In this document: positions 41,984-55,119 of the stretch, one piece after another
Position numbering within the stretch: the first letter of the stretch is position 1
Layout: every line of letters starts with the position of its first letter
From: Porodaedalea pini
Lineage: Eukaryota > Basidiomycota > Agaricomycetes > Hymenochaetales > Hymenochaetaceae
DNA: 64,000 bases
Direction of reading: 5' to 3'
Assembly (NCBI GenBank): GCA_002794775.1
Contig: NBAY01000033.1
Coordinates: 186,001 to 250,000, forward strand
The notes under the pieces: model-generated
The model's input: only the letters and a program-made list of their open reading frames with translations
The model's database searches: none
What the model was told of the DNA's origin: nothing
Made by a program: the position numbers and the translations under genes

Positions 41984-44000
41984 ATGCTAGCAAGGATCCA
42001 GGCATTCTTCAAGTCCATCTCCTATGATTCTGACAAAGACTCTGTTTCACATTCCTCGACCGCTCCATCCCTCGTGTTGTCATCGAAGATTGTCATCGTT
42101 GGTAGCGGGTGCTTCGGTATTTCAACAGCCCTCCATCTCCTCCGACGCGGATACAAGGACGTGACTGTACTTGAACGTGCATCAGAGCTTCCAGCGGCTG
42201 ATGCCGCAAGTACGGATATTAACAAGAGTGAGTGGTTCACAACCTCGTCGTTCTGGGGCATCTTTCTTCAGTCAGTTATAGCGGGGGAATATTTTCTCGT
42301 GAAGTCGGGGCGATTTATTTGTTTATTGATGTCTTGGTTGCTCACGCTTTTCATCTCTTCGTCAGTCATACGTTCTGCATACCACGACGAGTTCTATACG
42401 CGCCTGGCACGTGAAGCAATCGAGGCCTGGAAGGATTGTGAGGTCTGGGGTGACAATTATCATGAGTAAGTGACCAGCTCTTATGTCTTCTCGTTAAACA
42501 TAGTTTAGCTCTCGGAATGTTTGTCCTTCTCGGCATTCCCCATACCTTCCTTTACCTTCCCACTCCTTGCAATGGATGCTCTCCCGTGCACATGTCTTTT
42601 CAATTATGAGTCTTCTAGCATCACATGTTCTAACAACTCAGACGCCACGAGGCTGATGCATTCTTTTTCTTTTAAAGGTCCGGCGTCCTTGTATGTGGCA
42701 CAGGAGCATCCTTATATGCGGATGGCGCGTTCCAAAATGATCTCAAACATGGCGCCCGGGTTATGAAGCTTGTGCCATCGGTCGAAAGCACTGGACCTGT
42801 CGAGGACGCCAAGCGTGACGCGGAAAGGCTCGAAACTATTACGCTTTCAGAAGTATTTCGTTCGGACGTACCCCTGGGCCCGAATATTGCGCATACACAT
42901 GGATATGTTAATGCCGATGGAGGGTGGGCATACTCTAAGGGCAGCATCGAGCGTGCCATGGAGCTCGTTACAAAGCTCGGTGGTAAGATCATTGCCGGTA
43001 AGGACGTCTCATCGATTGTTAAGAGCCAGTCGCGAACAAAGGGGGTGAAGTGTAAGGATGGAAGCGAATTTGCCGCGGATGTCGTCGTTCTTGCTACGGG
43101 TAGCTGGACAGCGTCCGCATTCCCAGAACTGAACTTGGGGAAACGAGCACACGCTACAGGGTTTGTCTAACTATACTCTTCCGTATTCAGCTATTCTAAT
43201 CACCTTTTGTTTACAGTCAAACCATCGTGACTATTCAGTTAACGCCAGAGGAAGGCGAGCGGTATCGTAAAGTTCCTGTAGTATTAGACTTCGGGCCTTC
43301 AGGATTTTATTGTTTCCCTGTGCGGCCACACAACATTTCCATCGCATCGCAGTGCCTGTACTTATCAATTTCTTAGCCTAACGAAGACAACCTCATGAAA
43401 GTGGGAAGTCATATCGGCGGGTTTGCGAACCTGGTGCCGATTCCAGACGCTCCGACTGTCGATGTGGTTAGCGCAAGCATCTCTACTCCACGCACGGTGC
43501 TTTCACACGGAGAGGATGGCCTGAAAATACCGAAGTCGGAAGCGCAATTCCTGCGCGAATGCTTCCGACAGATTTTTCCTGAGTTTGAGAAGAAACCATT
43601 CTACTCCACTCGTCTGTGCTGGTACGTAGCCTATCTCTTTTACTGCGAGTCTGGTCCAGACAACGATTCATAGGTACACTGATTCGCCTGATTCGAATTG
43701 GATTATCGACGTTTATCCGGCGGATCCGGGTCTGGCATTGGTAACTGCTGGTAGTGGGCACGGATTTAAGGTTAGTTGTTCGACAGAAGGTAAATGGTGG
43801 ACTTAACTGATAAACTTCTGCAGTTCCTGCCTGTGATAGGTCGCCTTGTTGCCGATCGCCTCGAAGGGAAAATGGACGAATCCACGCGAAAGAGATTCGC
43901 AATTGATCGTGAGTTCGACGAAGACACGTCGTACAGGGAAGGGGCGATCATTGACCTGCTCAATGTTGACGAGCTCATTGGCCCGGAAGAAGACTGCTAA
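41984..44000 (+). CDS. FAD-dependent amine/amino-acid oxidase (fructosyl-amino-acid/sarcosine oxidase family)
   Basis: Seven exons splice in frame to 482 aa: 41984-42227, 42366-42465, 42678-43160, 43217-43319, 43377-43621, 43674-43770 and 43824-44000. The N-terminal dinucleotide motif is GSGCFG (residues 40-45) in KIVIVGSGCFGISTALHLLRRG; DINKIIRSAY is typical of this family. Near the C-terminus, RLCWYTDSPDSNWIIDVYP and AGSGHGFKFLP match the region that holds the covalent FAD cysteine (here Cys391) in sarcosine and fructosyl-amino-acid oxidases. Such enzymes oxidise secondary amines such as glycated amino acids, saccharopine, pipecolate or sarcosine, releasing hydrogen peroxide. No C-terminal SKL-type peroxisomal signal is present (ends EEDC). 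The substrate cannot be told from sequence. Confidence 0.9.
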
Positions 44001-44622
44001 GGGCAATCGCTTTTCTTGATTTTTTTTTTCATTTACTTCATATTGTTACGGACTTCTTGGGGACGTAAACTGCTGCATTGTAGCAAGTTCGGCTTTCATT
44101 ACTGTTTTGGTTTCTGGACAGTCGGAGACTTAATATAAGCTCAAGTACTACATCTTGAAGGGCCAAATCTGTGCTAGGAATATCACCGTCTCAAGACGGG
44201 TCGAAGATAAGCTGCGAATAGTATCAGATCCTCTTTGTACGTAATCCGAGTCGACGGAAGATATCCACGAAGTCTTGTCGCCCCTTTCCTCTTCCCTCCC
44301 TTCTTGGGCGGCAGCGGGGACTTCCTAACTCCTCGGTTCAGTCGCCTCGCTTCATCTCGGATTTGCTTTTAGGCCAGCTACTATCATCAAAGCTCTCCAG
44401 GAAGACAACCGCAGGCAGCTTAACTCGATAGAACTCTTGGTGAAGACGACGAGGCCATAAATCTCAATCCGAGCTTGATTACAACAGTATTCGGAACGTA
44501 TCTATAAAATCCACTTTTGAGAGCTTCTGAGTGAGCAATACTCCTAACGCCAGCTGTTCAGCATGATAGGACGCTGTATTCAACGAATGTAATCAAATTA
44601 CCCGAAGCCCCCTCCTCCTCAA
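44001..44622. other. Intergenic interval
   Basis: This lies between convergent genes (FAD oxidase and the minus-strand F-box gene). I see nothing beyond expected 3' ends. Confidence 0.5.
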
Positions 44623-45369
44623 CTAAAGCATTGCACGGGTTGACATGAGTACAACCGAGATTGCTAGAAGTGAGAAAAATGGAGGAAAGCCATCAGCGAC
44701 GTCACTCAATTAGCGCAAAATTCAACAATGCGTACCGAACAATATTTTATAAGCAAGCTTTGCGAAACTGCCTGTAGGGGATTCGTTGCCAGGCAAATCA
44801 TCCATGTATTCGATGTGCTTGTCGTCTAGAATCCATTTGTGTCTGATATAAGGCATCAGGGCTTCGGCGAACTGGTCAATTCCCTCTCCTGCTTGTCGAC
44901 CCTCCTTCACAAAAATCTTGATTTTGAGGCGTGCTGCTCCAGAGCGTTCCAAAAAAGCCTTGAGTTCGAGAGGTGCCTGTCTGTTGGAAACGGTCGTCCA
45001 AAGACAAGGCGTGGAGAAAGCGACGGAGCGGAAACGACGCGACACCTGGGATATCCGCTTGGCGAATGCGAATGCGTCTGGGACCGAGGTGTACGAAGTC
45101 TCGAAGATGAGAGAGAGCACCTCGTCTGGAAGTATGTATATGCATTTCACGGGAGGATGATCTTCGCTGGCATCCGTGTCACTGAAATTCTCTCGAGTCA
45201 TGGATGACCGTCCCAGAGGAGACTTGGGGCAAGCTGCGTCCATGGTTCTGGCCGTTGGTGGCCGAGCTTTCTTTGACTTTCGAATTGGGGGCGACACGAC
45301 AGCATCGTCCCCGGGTGCTTCGATGTCCGAAAGGCGACGTTTCTTAGACCCTCTAGTCTCCACAGGCAT
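44623..45369 (-). CDS. Divergent F-box protein
   Basis: Exon 45369-44736, an intron (GTACGC...TCTAG, 44735-44664) and a 41-base exon 44663-44623 splice in frame to 224 aa. The basic N-terminus (MPVETRGSKKRRLSDIEAPG) looks like a nuclear localisation signal. The F-box is YILPDEVLSLIFETSYTS...RISQVSRRFRSVAFSTPCLW, followed by PLELKAFLERSGAARLKIKI. The intron position matches the three F-box copies at 18-33 kb, but the sequence is much more diverged and the shared leader is absent. The C-terminal exon is short, so it may be truncated; the second exon is a prediction only. Confidence 0.65.
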
Positions 45370-45868
45370 TACGACCAGCTAGCCCAAAATATCTTGAGTG
45401 GAAGCTCTGCGTAAATTAATGTACATTAATATTGGGACAAGGACAAGCTAGTGCTTACTGGACAATGCTTCAGATTAGTAGGGCGGCACTACTGATCCAC
45501 GACCTCGTTACGAAGGATAGTCTACTCTGTGTCCAGTTCCGTGACGCTCAGTTGACTCGTTGAGTACGTGATGGTGTGCGTATTCGTTTAAGCACAACCG
45601 GCGAGTCGCTTGCATGCATTAGGCAAGTCATGTGATCAGAACGCGTCGCGTCGCGCTCTTACTTTTTGAACTCCCAGTCAGATAAGTGATACAATTTTGG
45701 TTCTGTTGTCGCTATAACGCTATCAATAGGACGTCATTCCTACATTAAACAGTATTAAAGCTGTGCGACAGAATTACGAGAGCATGCCAACAAAAAGAGG
45801 AGGGGAACAAGTTTATACGCTAAACCCTTTCCGCAATAAACTAAATGCAGCCATATTATCATTCTTAA
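45370..45868. other. Intergenic interval, promoter side of the F-box gene
   Basis: About 500 bases lie between the start of the minus-strand F-box gene and the end of palB. It is AT-rich in places; no element is recognised. Confidence 0.5.
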
Positions 45869-48800
45869 CTATAGCGAAATGGCAGAGACCTTAACATCTG
45901 CCTTTGAAAATATGAGAAGCTGAAATGCAGTATGTGCACCGGGGTCAAACGTTGACGCTACCGCGATGTACCTGCCGGGAGTAATTGTCGTCTGAGGAGT
46001 CACGACACCAGCAGGACTGCTGCTTCCGTCCACATATGCTCCCGAGGTTACTATCTGGCGGCCCAGCGTGAAGGGTGTGTGATTTGGTGAGAAACTTTCG
46101 CTGGACGATAAAGGGGAGGACATAGGTAAGCTAGAAACAGAGGAAGCGGAGAAAGTGGAGTGATGCGAAGACGAGGCGAAGAGGGTAACGTTGAGTGCGA
46201 TGGCCGTGGAAGGCTTCGTTAATTGGAGTCGCAATCTGATTGTTTCCATGTTCAGTCTGTGCAAAGAATATCTATGCAGGTCTGTCTCACTTCAAGGTCG
46301 TCGCAGTCCGCACGTCAATCTCAAACATCGGATTTCTGTCATAGCCGCCAAACCGCGGACTTCCACCATCGATGCCGGGCTGCCTGCTCATATCTTCGTC
46401 TCAGAAGCTCAACTTTCTGCCGAAATATGTTACCCACCACGCTCCTTTGATGGTCTTGCAGAACATCCCAGCGCCCTCGGCAGGAATGTCCTCAAGGTCC
46501 ATGCGCACGGCACTTTCAATGCGTAGGGTGAAATTCCCGCGATAGCGCGGCTCGAAGGTGGACACGATGACGCAGTAGTCACCAGCTAAGGTATCCAGCT
46601 GTAATTTTGCTTCTGATAACTTATTACCACCACTCACGTGTCACCGACGCAGCAGCTTGTGCTACCCCATAGCTATAAGGCCCAGAACTGGCAATGGCAT
46701 CACCTGGCCGCAATCTGCGAGCATAATCGTGTCAATGAATGTTCAAACAAAGAAACGAGCAGAAGGGCTAGAACGGCAATGGCCTGCAACAGAGAGGTTT
46801 GGAGAAAATTGAAAGGTGAATGTACTGACTGGAGCACTCTTTCTTTACTCCCCTCTTCAGTTCTCCAAACAAGCAAGACGTTAACTGGGAAGTTTCGCGG
46901 GCCCTCGACGATCAAACGAACTAGGGATTTCTGTGTCTTCCCCGTCAAATCCGATTGATTTGTTACAACCCTATTGTTTTCCGGGTGTAGCCTGAGCCGA
47001 TATTGTGGGTTGTTCATGAATGTCGAGTACGTGCTGTTCCCTCCCGCGTTGCGTGAGGAGAAGGTGCCCTCGATCTACGCAGATATAAGAAGAAACCCGT
47101 TATTATAAACACCGCGATGATTGCGTGGTTCTGTTGTAAAATGTTAGCCGTACTCACTAAACGCTTGTAGGTGCTCTTGGGAGGTTGCACGACCCACGCA
47201 AGTTCTGTGTCCTCGGAGAATGCCTGCACGGAGAAGCATACGTCGGCGTAGGGACCGTCATATGATGTGATGAGCGCCACTCGAGCTGTGGGACCTGTCA
47301 CCGTCAGGCGTGTCTGGCGAGAGGGAAATTTAGACTTCCGAAGTTCCATAGAAGATGATGCAAAATGCTTGGCCGAGACGAAATGGGGTTAGCTTACCAG
47401 CGTATGCGTGCTACTCGTGTATGTTCCCTTTGTCAATTCTTAATCTGCGGTCATACACCGACGTCTAGCTATGGTCATACCTTCAAGTCCAAATTAGTGT
47501 CAACCGCGCCAACCTCACGTCCGGCTTCTTCGCGCTCCAGTTGCACGGCATGTACGGCGATGAATTCACCAGTACGCTGCTTGTCAACGATGTGCCGTGA
47601 AAGCAGTACCCACAACTCATGCTCCTGTCCTCTGCCTGATTTCGTTTCCTCAGATCTTGAAGAAAGATCGAGAGTGAGATAGTAATGGACACCTGAGGTC
47701 AAATAGGTATGGTTAGCAGAGCTGGCAAGAGAAGAGACAGACATCACGCACATTGTGGCATGTTCTCCGTCGCCTTAGCGCGCCATGACCCATGAAAATC
47801 GATGCTGTATCTGAACAAGGCGGGATCCCAGTTCAGATATAACCCGTCAAAAACAGAGCATACATCGTCCCAGGAGGCGTCGATGAGACTCGTCGACGCT
47901 CCTCCGCTTCGGCCTTTTATATGACACAGTTAAGTTGGTTAGTTTAACGCAGAAAACGGAACGAGGAAATATATTTAGTCAAAGAGAACACAGACTAACC
48001 AGAGTACCTGGTATCTGTAGTAGCGGTCCCGGGATCGACGAGGCTGTCTCGATTTCCGATCTGCAACCTCTCCAGGCCCTCAGATACTCCTGCGTCATCG
48101 TCCACGCTCAAACTTACGTTCCACGGATTCAAAATCGTCATCCATCCATCGTCCGCTCCCCCTTGTATATCTAAGGACAGGTGTAAAAGGGACAAATCAG
48201 ACTCGGCCCCTTACGCAAGATAAGGGCAAAATTACGCACCAAGAACCGCATAGCTATGCGTGGGCAGTAGTCTTGTCTGCGACCCGTCGAGTGCGGACAA
48301 TGAGAGTACAGCATTATTCCCGCGAATGCCAGTGCCGAGGGTTAACACGCACGAGCCTACTTCTAAGTTAAAGCGATGCTTAGAGTACTGCGACCCTTTG
48401 ACTTACCCCGACTGAAGCCCTCGCAGATGCGCTTACGCGTTTTCTCGCGCACAAACGTCGGGCTGGAATGACAAAACGTAGTATAACGGGTTGTTTGAGT
48501 CAGTACCGTCTGAATAGTCCGAAATGAGAGATGTCAGACACCTATTGAACTCAATATGCTCAGGAATCCATCCAGTCAGTGTACTTTGTAATAACGAGTA
48601 ATGAGTGAATGACGTGTTTCGTCATATTTCGAGCGCGGATCTTACTGACTGGACATCTACACTTGAGTTACTGCGTCAAAACCATAGTCGCCGGCGCGAG
48701 GTTTTATCGATCAACTCAGACATCCTGGTCAGCAATGAGATAGGAAAAGACGCACGAGCCGGGGAAATCGTACCCGCCCATGAGTTTCATATACTACGAG

Positions 48801-49995
48801 AAATCATAGACGATAAGATCGAAGACTGATGAGTAACGGTTATATGGAAGATACATGACAAGATACGTACAGCTTTCTCGAGCAACGCAGGCCAAAGATC
48901 GATGTGCCCATTTCCTGACGAGGCCGTGGCAGAAAGGGGTCGTCCATCCGCGGTGAAGGGTAGTGCATCATCGATTGCTATTGACCGCAATTTCAACTAC
49001 AACAAAAACACCCTGAAGCCTGTATACCTCGAGACTTACAGACCTGTTAACAGGGACGTTCGTTAGAAACAGATACGAGTATACAAAAAATACATTTACT
49101 TTTCGAAACGCCCCATTGACAAAAAAGCGGAACGTATAAATGCCGTCTGATGAAATCGACGGCAGGCCCTCAACATTTTGTGGAAAAGTGCACGACAGTC
49201 CGAGCTAATCAGCGAGGATGGAATGGAAAAAGTGCGACACGAGAGAGGGGGAGCAAATGGTCAAGACTGGTTGACAGTATGGAGGCTCATAGCAACCAAC
49301 CTTAGAGCCAAACATGCGGTGATGATATAGGCAGATCGCGGCAGCACTGCAGACAGAACAGTCCGTTACTACGTTTTGACGGATATGATGCGGATGGAGT
49401 GCTGGTCCTGCTAGAGAAAGCTGTTTCAACGCCATATATTTCTGCGGGACGCCTCCAAATTGGAGATGTAGAGAGAAGGTCGGCACCAAGTGGAGGCAGT
49501 AAGCTTATTCACAAGTCAACGATGGCGAGTTACAAAGCATGGAAAAGCTAAACTCACCTTGCGACCAAGTCTCTGCTGGGAACAGAGTTCTCGCTACCAG
49601 ACCAGATAGGGAACCAAATACCATGCACTCTGCTCGATTTGTCCAAAACATACGTCTGTTCTTCTATTCCTCGCGTATCTGCATCAGTTTGCGCTTCATA
49701 TACGGTCTGACTCACCTTTCGAGAATGGATCGCGTGCAAGCGGTTTGAGAGTGTCTTTTCGCGCAGCCTTTATACGCTCTGCACGCGCAAGACAAGTGCC
49801 TGCATCTGTCTTGCATTTTGCACGCTCCGCTACGCGCTGGGTCGGAAGAGTGCGCGCGCGATGAAGGTGTGCTTGGGCTGCAGAGAGGTATAGCCCGAAG
49901 GCAGTACCAAAATCGTGCGCATGCTCTGCGGCGGCGGCTCGAGCATATAACTCATTAGCATCGGCATCGGCAGTAGTTCGACTTCCGCTTGCCAT
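45869..49995 (-). CDS. palB: PalB/Rim13 calpain-like cysteine protease of the pH-response pathway
   Basis: This is a minus-strand gene with about 15 or more exons. The first (49995-49716) encodes a MIT-like helical domain (ELYARAAAAEHAHDFGTAFG). Then follow calpain parts: catalytic Cys in VVTDCSVCSAA (about 49340), YMKLMGGYDFPGSNSS and LTGWIPEHIEFNR (about 48570-48800), catalytic His in PTHSYAVL (about 48250), catalytic Asn in ILNPWN (about 48140), and WDDVCSVFDGLYLNWDP (about 47850). The C-terminal part is beta-rich (LITSYDGPYADV, YCVIVSTFEPRYRGNF, GAGMF..., YIAVASTFDPGAHTAF) and ends at 45869. In fungi PalB/Rim13 acts at endosomal ESCRT complexes to process the PacC/Rim101 transcription factor at alkaline pH. 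Several exon edges remain uncertain, especially near 49440-49560. A LINE begins 83 bases upstream of the start codon. Confidence 0.88.
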
Positions 49996-50067
49996 CGAAA
50001 GCGCTAATTCGCATATAGAGGGGAGCTTGAAGACGCGTTCGATTGACTTGAGCGCAGCCTCTGTCAG

Positions 50068-50078
50068 GTGGTGTGCAC
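50068..50078. repeat. Left target-site duplication of the LINE
   Basis: GTGGTGTGCAC occurs here and again at 63356-63366, directly flanking the element. Eleven bases is within the usual range for LINE insertions. Confidence 0.7.
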
Positions 50079-50152
50079 TTCTTGAATCCCTACCATCACC
50101 ATCTGGATCGTGGGAAACTAGCAGTCAAAGCCTTCTCATCTCTCTCTCCGCA

Positions 50153-52398
50153 ATGGACAGTAAAATGCTGACCAGAGCGAAAGCCTCTCTTCATAAAACA
50201 AAGTCGTCTCGTTCCCTTGCCAATCCCAAGGACCCCACCAAGTGTGAGGAGTGTAAATCGGATCTCCCCTATCACAGTCGCAGCTGTGTTAGTGGTAAAG
50301 ACAAGATCTGTGTCGTTTGTGGTCGCGATAAGACCTTCAACCACAACGATGCTGTCTGCGAACATGTAGCCAAGAATCGTGCCGATTGGTCCCCTGATGT
50401 CGAAGCGGACGCCCATGCAGCCGCCCTGCGCAAGCAAGGGGATCTCCCCCCACCCCTATCGTCGATTCACAACCCTCTCTCAAGCGATCCAACTCTGAGG
50501 AAGAGCATACAGCCTTACAGCCGCCCTCCCGTATTGCTGAAACGGATGACATGGACGCCGACGACCTTTACGTCCCGGACCATTACCAGAGTCAAGCCCC
50601 CCAGGTTGATAACGACATGGACGACGCATCTGTATCCGAATATGAGGACCCGCAAGTTGCCGATCGAGTCTCTTCCTCCTTCATGCACCTGACCAAGGAA
50701 ACTATCGATAACATATCAACGTTCATCACGCAACCTTCGTGGACTTCCCCCACACCGTGGCATGATGATCCGGTCCGCGCTGGCAAAGTTCTTGCGGACG
50801 TAGCTTCCAACCTCGTAACTTGGGTTCACAAATCACACATGTTTGATGACGAAACCATCAAGGAGAACAAGGCGAACGAAGGGCTCCAGGCCTTCCATTC
50901 ATCATACCGGATTCATACTCCGGATTTCAAACATGTATTTGATGACGTTCACGTTTCAGCACAGGCAATCCGTGATCAACACATAGCAGACGACATGTCC
51001 ACCATGTCTCGCTCTATTCAGTCTCTTACTTCTCTTGTTTCCTCTCTGGTGGATAAAACTAATAATCTTGAAAAACAGCTATCTCGTTCATCTTCTTCCT
51101 CGTCTGCCCCTAACATTCCATCTCTCCCCACGAACAAAACACAGGTCAAATTCCTCCCAGACCCTATCAGCGCATGCTTTGTCCATGACAACAGGTTCCC
51201 TCCCTACCCACCCATCGCCAAACAATGAGTCCAAACCCCAAAGAACGGGTGGACCGAATATGCCGCTGCCATTGCCAAGACTCGCGTCCCTGGATCCGGC
51301 TATCGCATGAGCTCTGAAGGTGTCATTTATGTGCCTGACGATTACGCCCACTCTGCTCATAACGCCCCCAGACCAGGTGGCACAACTATCTACCACCCTA
51401 AGGTCGAATCCATCGGCACCAACAGAGATGGTTTCACTACCGTGACTTACGCTAAAGTGGTTCAGAAGAAACCCAAGACGACCCCAACCAAGGTGATACG
51501 CCTCACCGCTGAGAACCCTGATGGGGAAATCTCAACGGTTCCCATTAACCGTTCTAACGGATCGGTTAACATTCGCTCGTCCAATATTAAACGGGTATAT
51601 TTCACCCTGCCAGGAGATCTAGCAGTCCGACCATTGACAATGTCAGTTAAAAACGCGGTTAGGGCTGGCCTGAAGGGCAACCCGCTCTTCAAACACCTTG
51701 TTGTGCTGAATGTGGACTATACCTCCAACAGCAATCTCCTTATTTCCTTCACCAACATCTGCTCGGACTTTGACACTAACTACACCACTCTAACATCTCA
51801 GCTCAGTCACATTCTCAACATCAATGGGGCTAAACCTTTCGTCCCTTCCCCGCAGTTCAAAATGGTCATCCCCGGGGTTCCCATCTACAACAGGGAGTCT
51901 AAACTCATCTATAGCGAATCTGACATTCTTAATGAAATCTCGACGTTACCTCAGTTCGAAGGACACGAATTCATGTTCCCACCTAGATTCATGTCGTCTG
52001 CTGAACAACTGAATGAACGCGACTTCTGCAATGTCTCAGGCATCATGAAAGATTCTGACCGCCTTTCCTTCGACCACTTCTTCCTACATGGCAACCATTT
52101 GGTCCCTATTTTTGGAGTTATTCGTCGGCTCGAGGAGATGAAAGCCCAACCCACAATCAACCAATGTGACAACTGCCATAGACTGGGACACCCCGCTTCC
52201 AAATATCACTCAGTGGCACAATGTGCCATCTGTTCCAAGCCCCATCAAACCGTGGTCCATGTCGCTAAATGCGCACCATGCACGGCAGCCAACAACCTCC
52301 AATGTGAGCATTTCGCCTTGTGCATTAACTGCCATGGAAATCACAGCACTTGGTCTTCGGACTGCCCTGCTCGATGTAACTATCGTTCTCCTTATTAA
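50153..52398 (+). pseudogene. LINE ORF1 (nucleic-acid-binding protein), broken
   Basis: It starts at ATG 50153 (MDSKMLTRAKASLHKTKSSR). An N-terminal Cys/His cluster (CEECKSDLPYHSRSC...CVVCGRDK...CEHV, about residues 24-65) looks like a zinc-binding module. A one-base frameshift in the GGGG run near 50438-50441 moves the frame; coding then continues to a TGA at 51226-51228 and beyond it to TAA at 52398. A C-terminal set of Cys/His motifs (CDNCHRLGHP...CAICSKPH...CINCHGNHSTWSSDC) resembles zinc knuckles of LINE ORF1 proteins. Confidence 0.75.
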
Positions 52399-52403
52399 TC
52401 TCT

Positions 52404-55119
52404 ATGACTGCAAAAATATCCATTCTTTCCCTAAACATTTGCAATTCTGCTCCTTCTTTTGATTATCTATTTCATTCATTCTCATCTACCCATTCGGCCC
52501 CTGATGTCGTTTGTCTTCAAGAAATCCCCGTCATCCAATGAATCATTTCTTCCAAATCTGACCCTTTAGGTTCCTGGGTGTTCAATTCCCGTAACTATGC
52601 ACCCTACACTGCATTTCTACCCCCAGCGCCTGGTAAACCCTGGTGTTGTACTTATGTTCATGCCCGCATTGTTCACCTTGTTTCTCTACACCAATCCCCC
52701 AACCCTTCACCCAATATTTCGGTCATCTCGATTGCCAGAGACCTCCCCACTCTGTTGTTTCTATGGAACATTTACAACTCCCCCTCTCAGCATGAATTCA
52801 AGTCAAACCTTCCTCTTCTTAACTCGTTTTCTAATATTTTTGTTGGTGACTTTAACCATCACTCCCCTTTATGGTCGCTTCTGGCGCAGGCGAACGAGTT
52901 CTCCCACTCCCGTGTTCTTACTGACTGGATCAGTGAGACCGGCCTTGTCATTTGCAATCCACCAGATCAACCGACCTATTTCAATCGCTCTACCAATCAT
53001 TGTTCCATTATTGATCTGGTACTTTCATCAGACGATTTCTCTTCTCAAATCCTTGAATCTACCATTATTTTGGACCCATCCCTAGACATTTCATCAGACC
53101 ATTACCCTATTACGTTTTCCTTTAACCTCAACGTTTTCGACGCTCCTTCTAAACCTCCCCTTCGTTCTATTTGATCTCGTGATCTACTGACATTCATGTC
53201 AGAATTTTGCAACTCAAAACTTTTCTCCTTTGACCTCCAGAACATTCATTCAGCGAAGTCACTGGATGACTTACTTTTTTCCTTTCAAGACTGTTTTTCC
53301 TCTTTTGCCAGGACCTTTCTCCGCAAATGAAAACCACGCACCTACTTCGGCCCCAACACTTGGTGGTCGGAAGCGTGCTCGAGACTTTATTGGGATCACT
53401 GCCGAAACCCCACTGCTGAGTCCAAACACCGGCTGGACGCTGAACTGTCCAGAGCCAAATCTGCGTTCTATGGAGCTCGCCTTCAAAGCTCCAATCAGCA
53501 TTCTATCTGGCAGCGCCAGTTCACGGGTGTAGCACGCCGCCATTCTCCTATCGGCACACTTTGTATGTCTAATGGGTCCTTCTCGCTAACTGAGGAGGAT
53601 AAAGCCACAGTGTTTCGAAGCACATTCTTTCCACCTCTCGCTTCCCCACCAGATCTGGTTAACCTCCTGGCGCTCGCAGACAGTCCAAATGTGTCGACAA
53701 ACGATGTTCTCAACGCCCTCCATGGTATCGATAAAGAGACGAGCCCCGGCAATAGTCATATCTCGTACCAACACCTCGCGTTGCTGGTTGAACATCATGG
53801 CCAATTTTTTGCGGATCTTTTTTCTAAGTGCCTCGAATTGGGCCATTTTCCTCTTTCTTTCAAAACATCTCTTGTCACTTTTATTCCCAAGCCCAAACGG
53901 TCTGATTTCTTGGTGCCGAGGGCATTTCGACCCATTACTCTGATTGACACAATCGGAAAGCTTTTCGAGCGTGTTCTTTTTAATTTTCTTCAACCTTTTT
54001 TTGAAAAGAACAACCTTCTTCCTGACACCCAACACGGGTGCCGAAAGCATCGCTCAGCCCTTACTGCTTGTTACAAACTTTTATCCTTTATCTTTTCTAA
54101 CCCATTCATTATGCCAGGTGAAGCCGTTGAAAACAAAATTCATCTTTGCCATCATTACTACGTTACATCCATCCTTACTGTGGACATTCAGGGTTTCTTT
54201 GACAACATCTCTCATTCACTCCTCCTTAACAAACTCATTCGCTCAAAAGTTCATCCTAATTTCATTTGTGTTCTGGCAGTTTGGCTCACCGACCGCCCTA
54301 TTTCATTCCATTTTAACAACTTCTTTTCCTCCCCTTTTATAAAGCCTAACCGCGGCATCCCTCAGGGATCCCCCTTATCCCCTCTCATTTCTGTTTTCGC
54401 TTCTGCCGACGTTATCTTTTCTTATTACAAATGTTTTGGCCCACACCGTCCTTTATTTGCGTATATGGATGACCATCTCCTTTCCGCTCAATCTCTTAGT
54501 ATCAAGACCAACTTGGTATAACTTCGCAATCAGTTCTCTTTTCTTTCATCACAATTCCAGGAGCTCGGCTTGTCAATTGACCCCGACGCCATTGAACTTT
54601 TGCACATCATCCCCAACCATCAAATTGCCCGTTTTCATTTTCGATCTTTTCTTTCCGATCATCCCCGTTCTCTCAGCGCATCGCTTTCTTTGCCTGGCAA
54701 TCTGGTTATTTCTCCATCCCCGAATCTTACATGGCTTGGGGTAATTTTCTCTTTTGACCTTTCGCCCAGACTTCACTTTCAAGCTTGCGCGAATAAGGCG
54801 CTTTCTACTTTACATCAACGTTTGTTCCTTTTCAATTCTTCTAACAGCGCATATTTCCAATATGCCTGACTCCTCTATTTCGGTCTCATTCGCTCCGTAG
54901 CCATCTATGGCGCGGTCCTTTTTCCTGAATCTAACTTCATCCCAACCCTCCTACAACCAATTCAAAATAGATTCCTACACTCTACGCTCATTCACACCCT
55001 TCAACCTTCCATAGCGGAATCCGTTCTTTCCATTCCCCCACTCGATCTTTTCATCCGCATATTGTCTCAACATTTCTTACTTTCCTATTACTCACATTCC
55101 GCTCGCAAGCCAGACAAGG
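52404..55119 (+). pseudogene. LINE ORF2, first part: endonuclease and reverse transcriptase
   Basis: One frame from ATG 52404 (MTAKISILSLNICNS) carries an EEP endonuclease (VCLQEIP, GDFNHHSPLW at about 52850, SSDHYPI at about 53095) and a reverse transcriptase (RPITLIDTIGKLFERV, LTVDIQGFFDNISH, GIPQGSPLSPL, and YMDD at about 54465). It is broken by stops at 52539 (TGA), 53172 (TGA), about 53328 (TGA), 54519 (TAA) and 54867 (TGA), yet shows no frameshift. The gypsy insertion interrupts it at 55119, within sequence reading SARKPDK. Confidence 0.85.
55115..55119. repeat. Left target-site duplication of the gypsy element
   Basis: CAAGG here and at 62092-62096 flank the element; five bases is the usual Ty3/gypsy duplication length. 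Confidence 0.85.
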
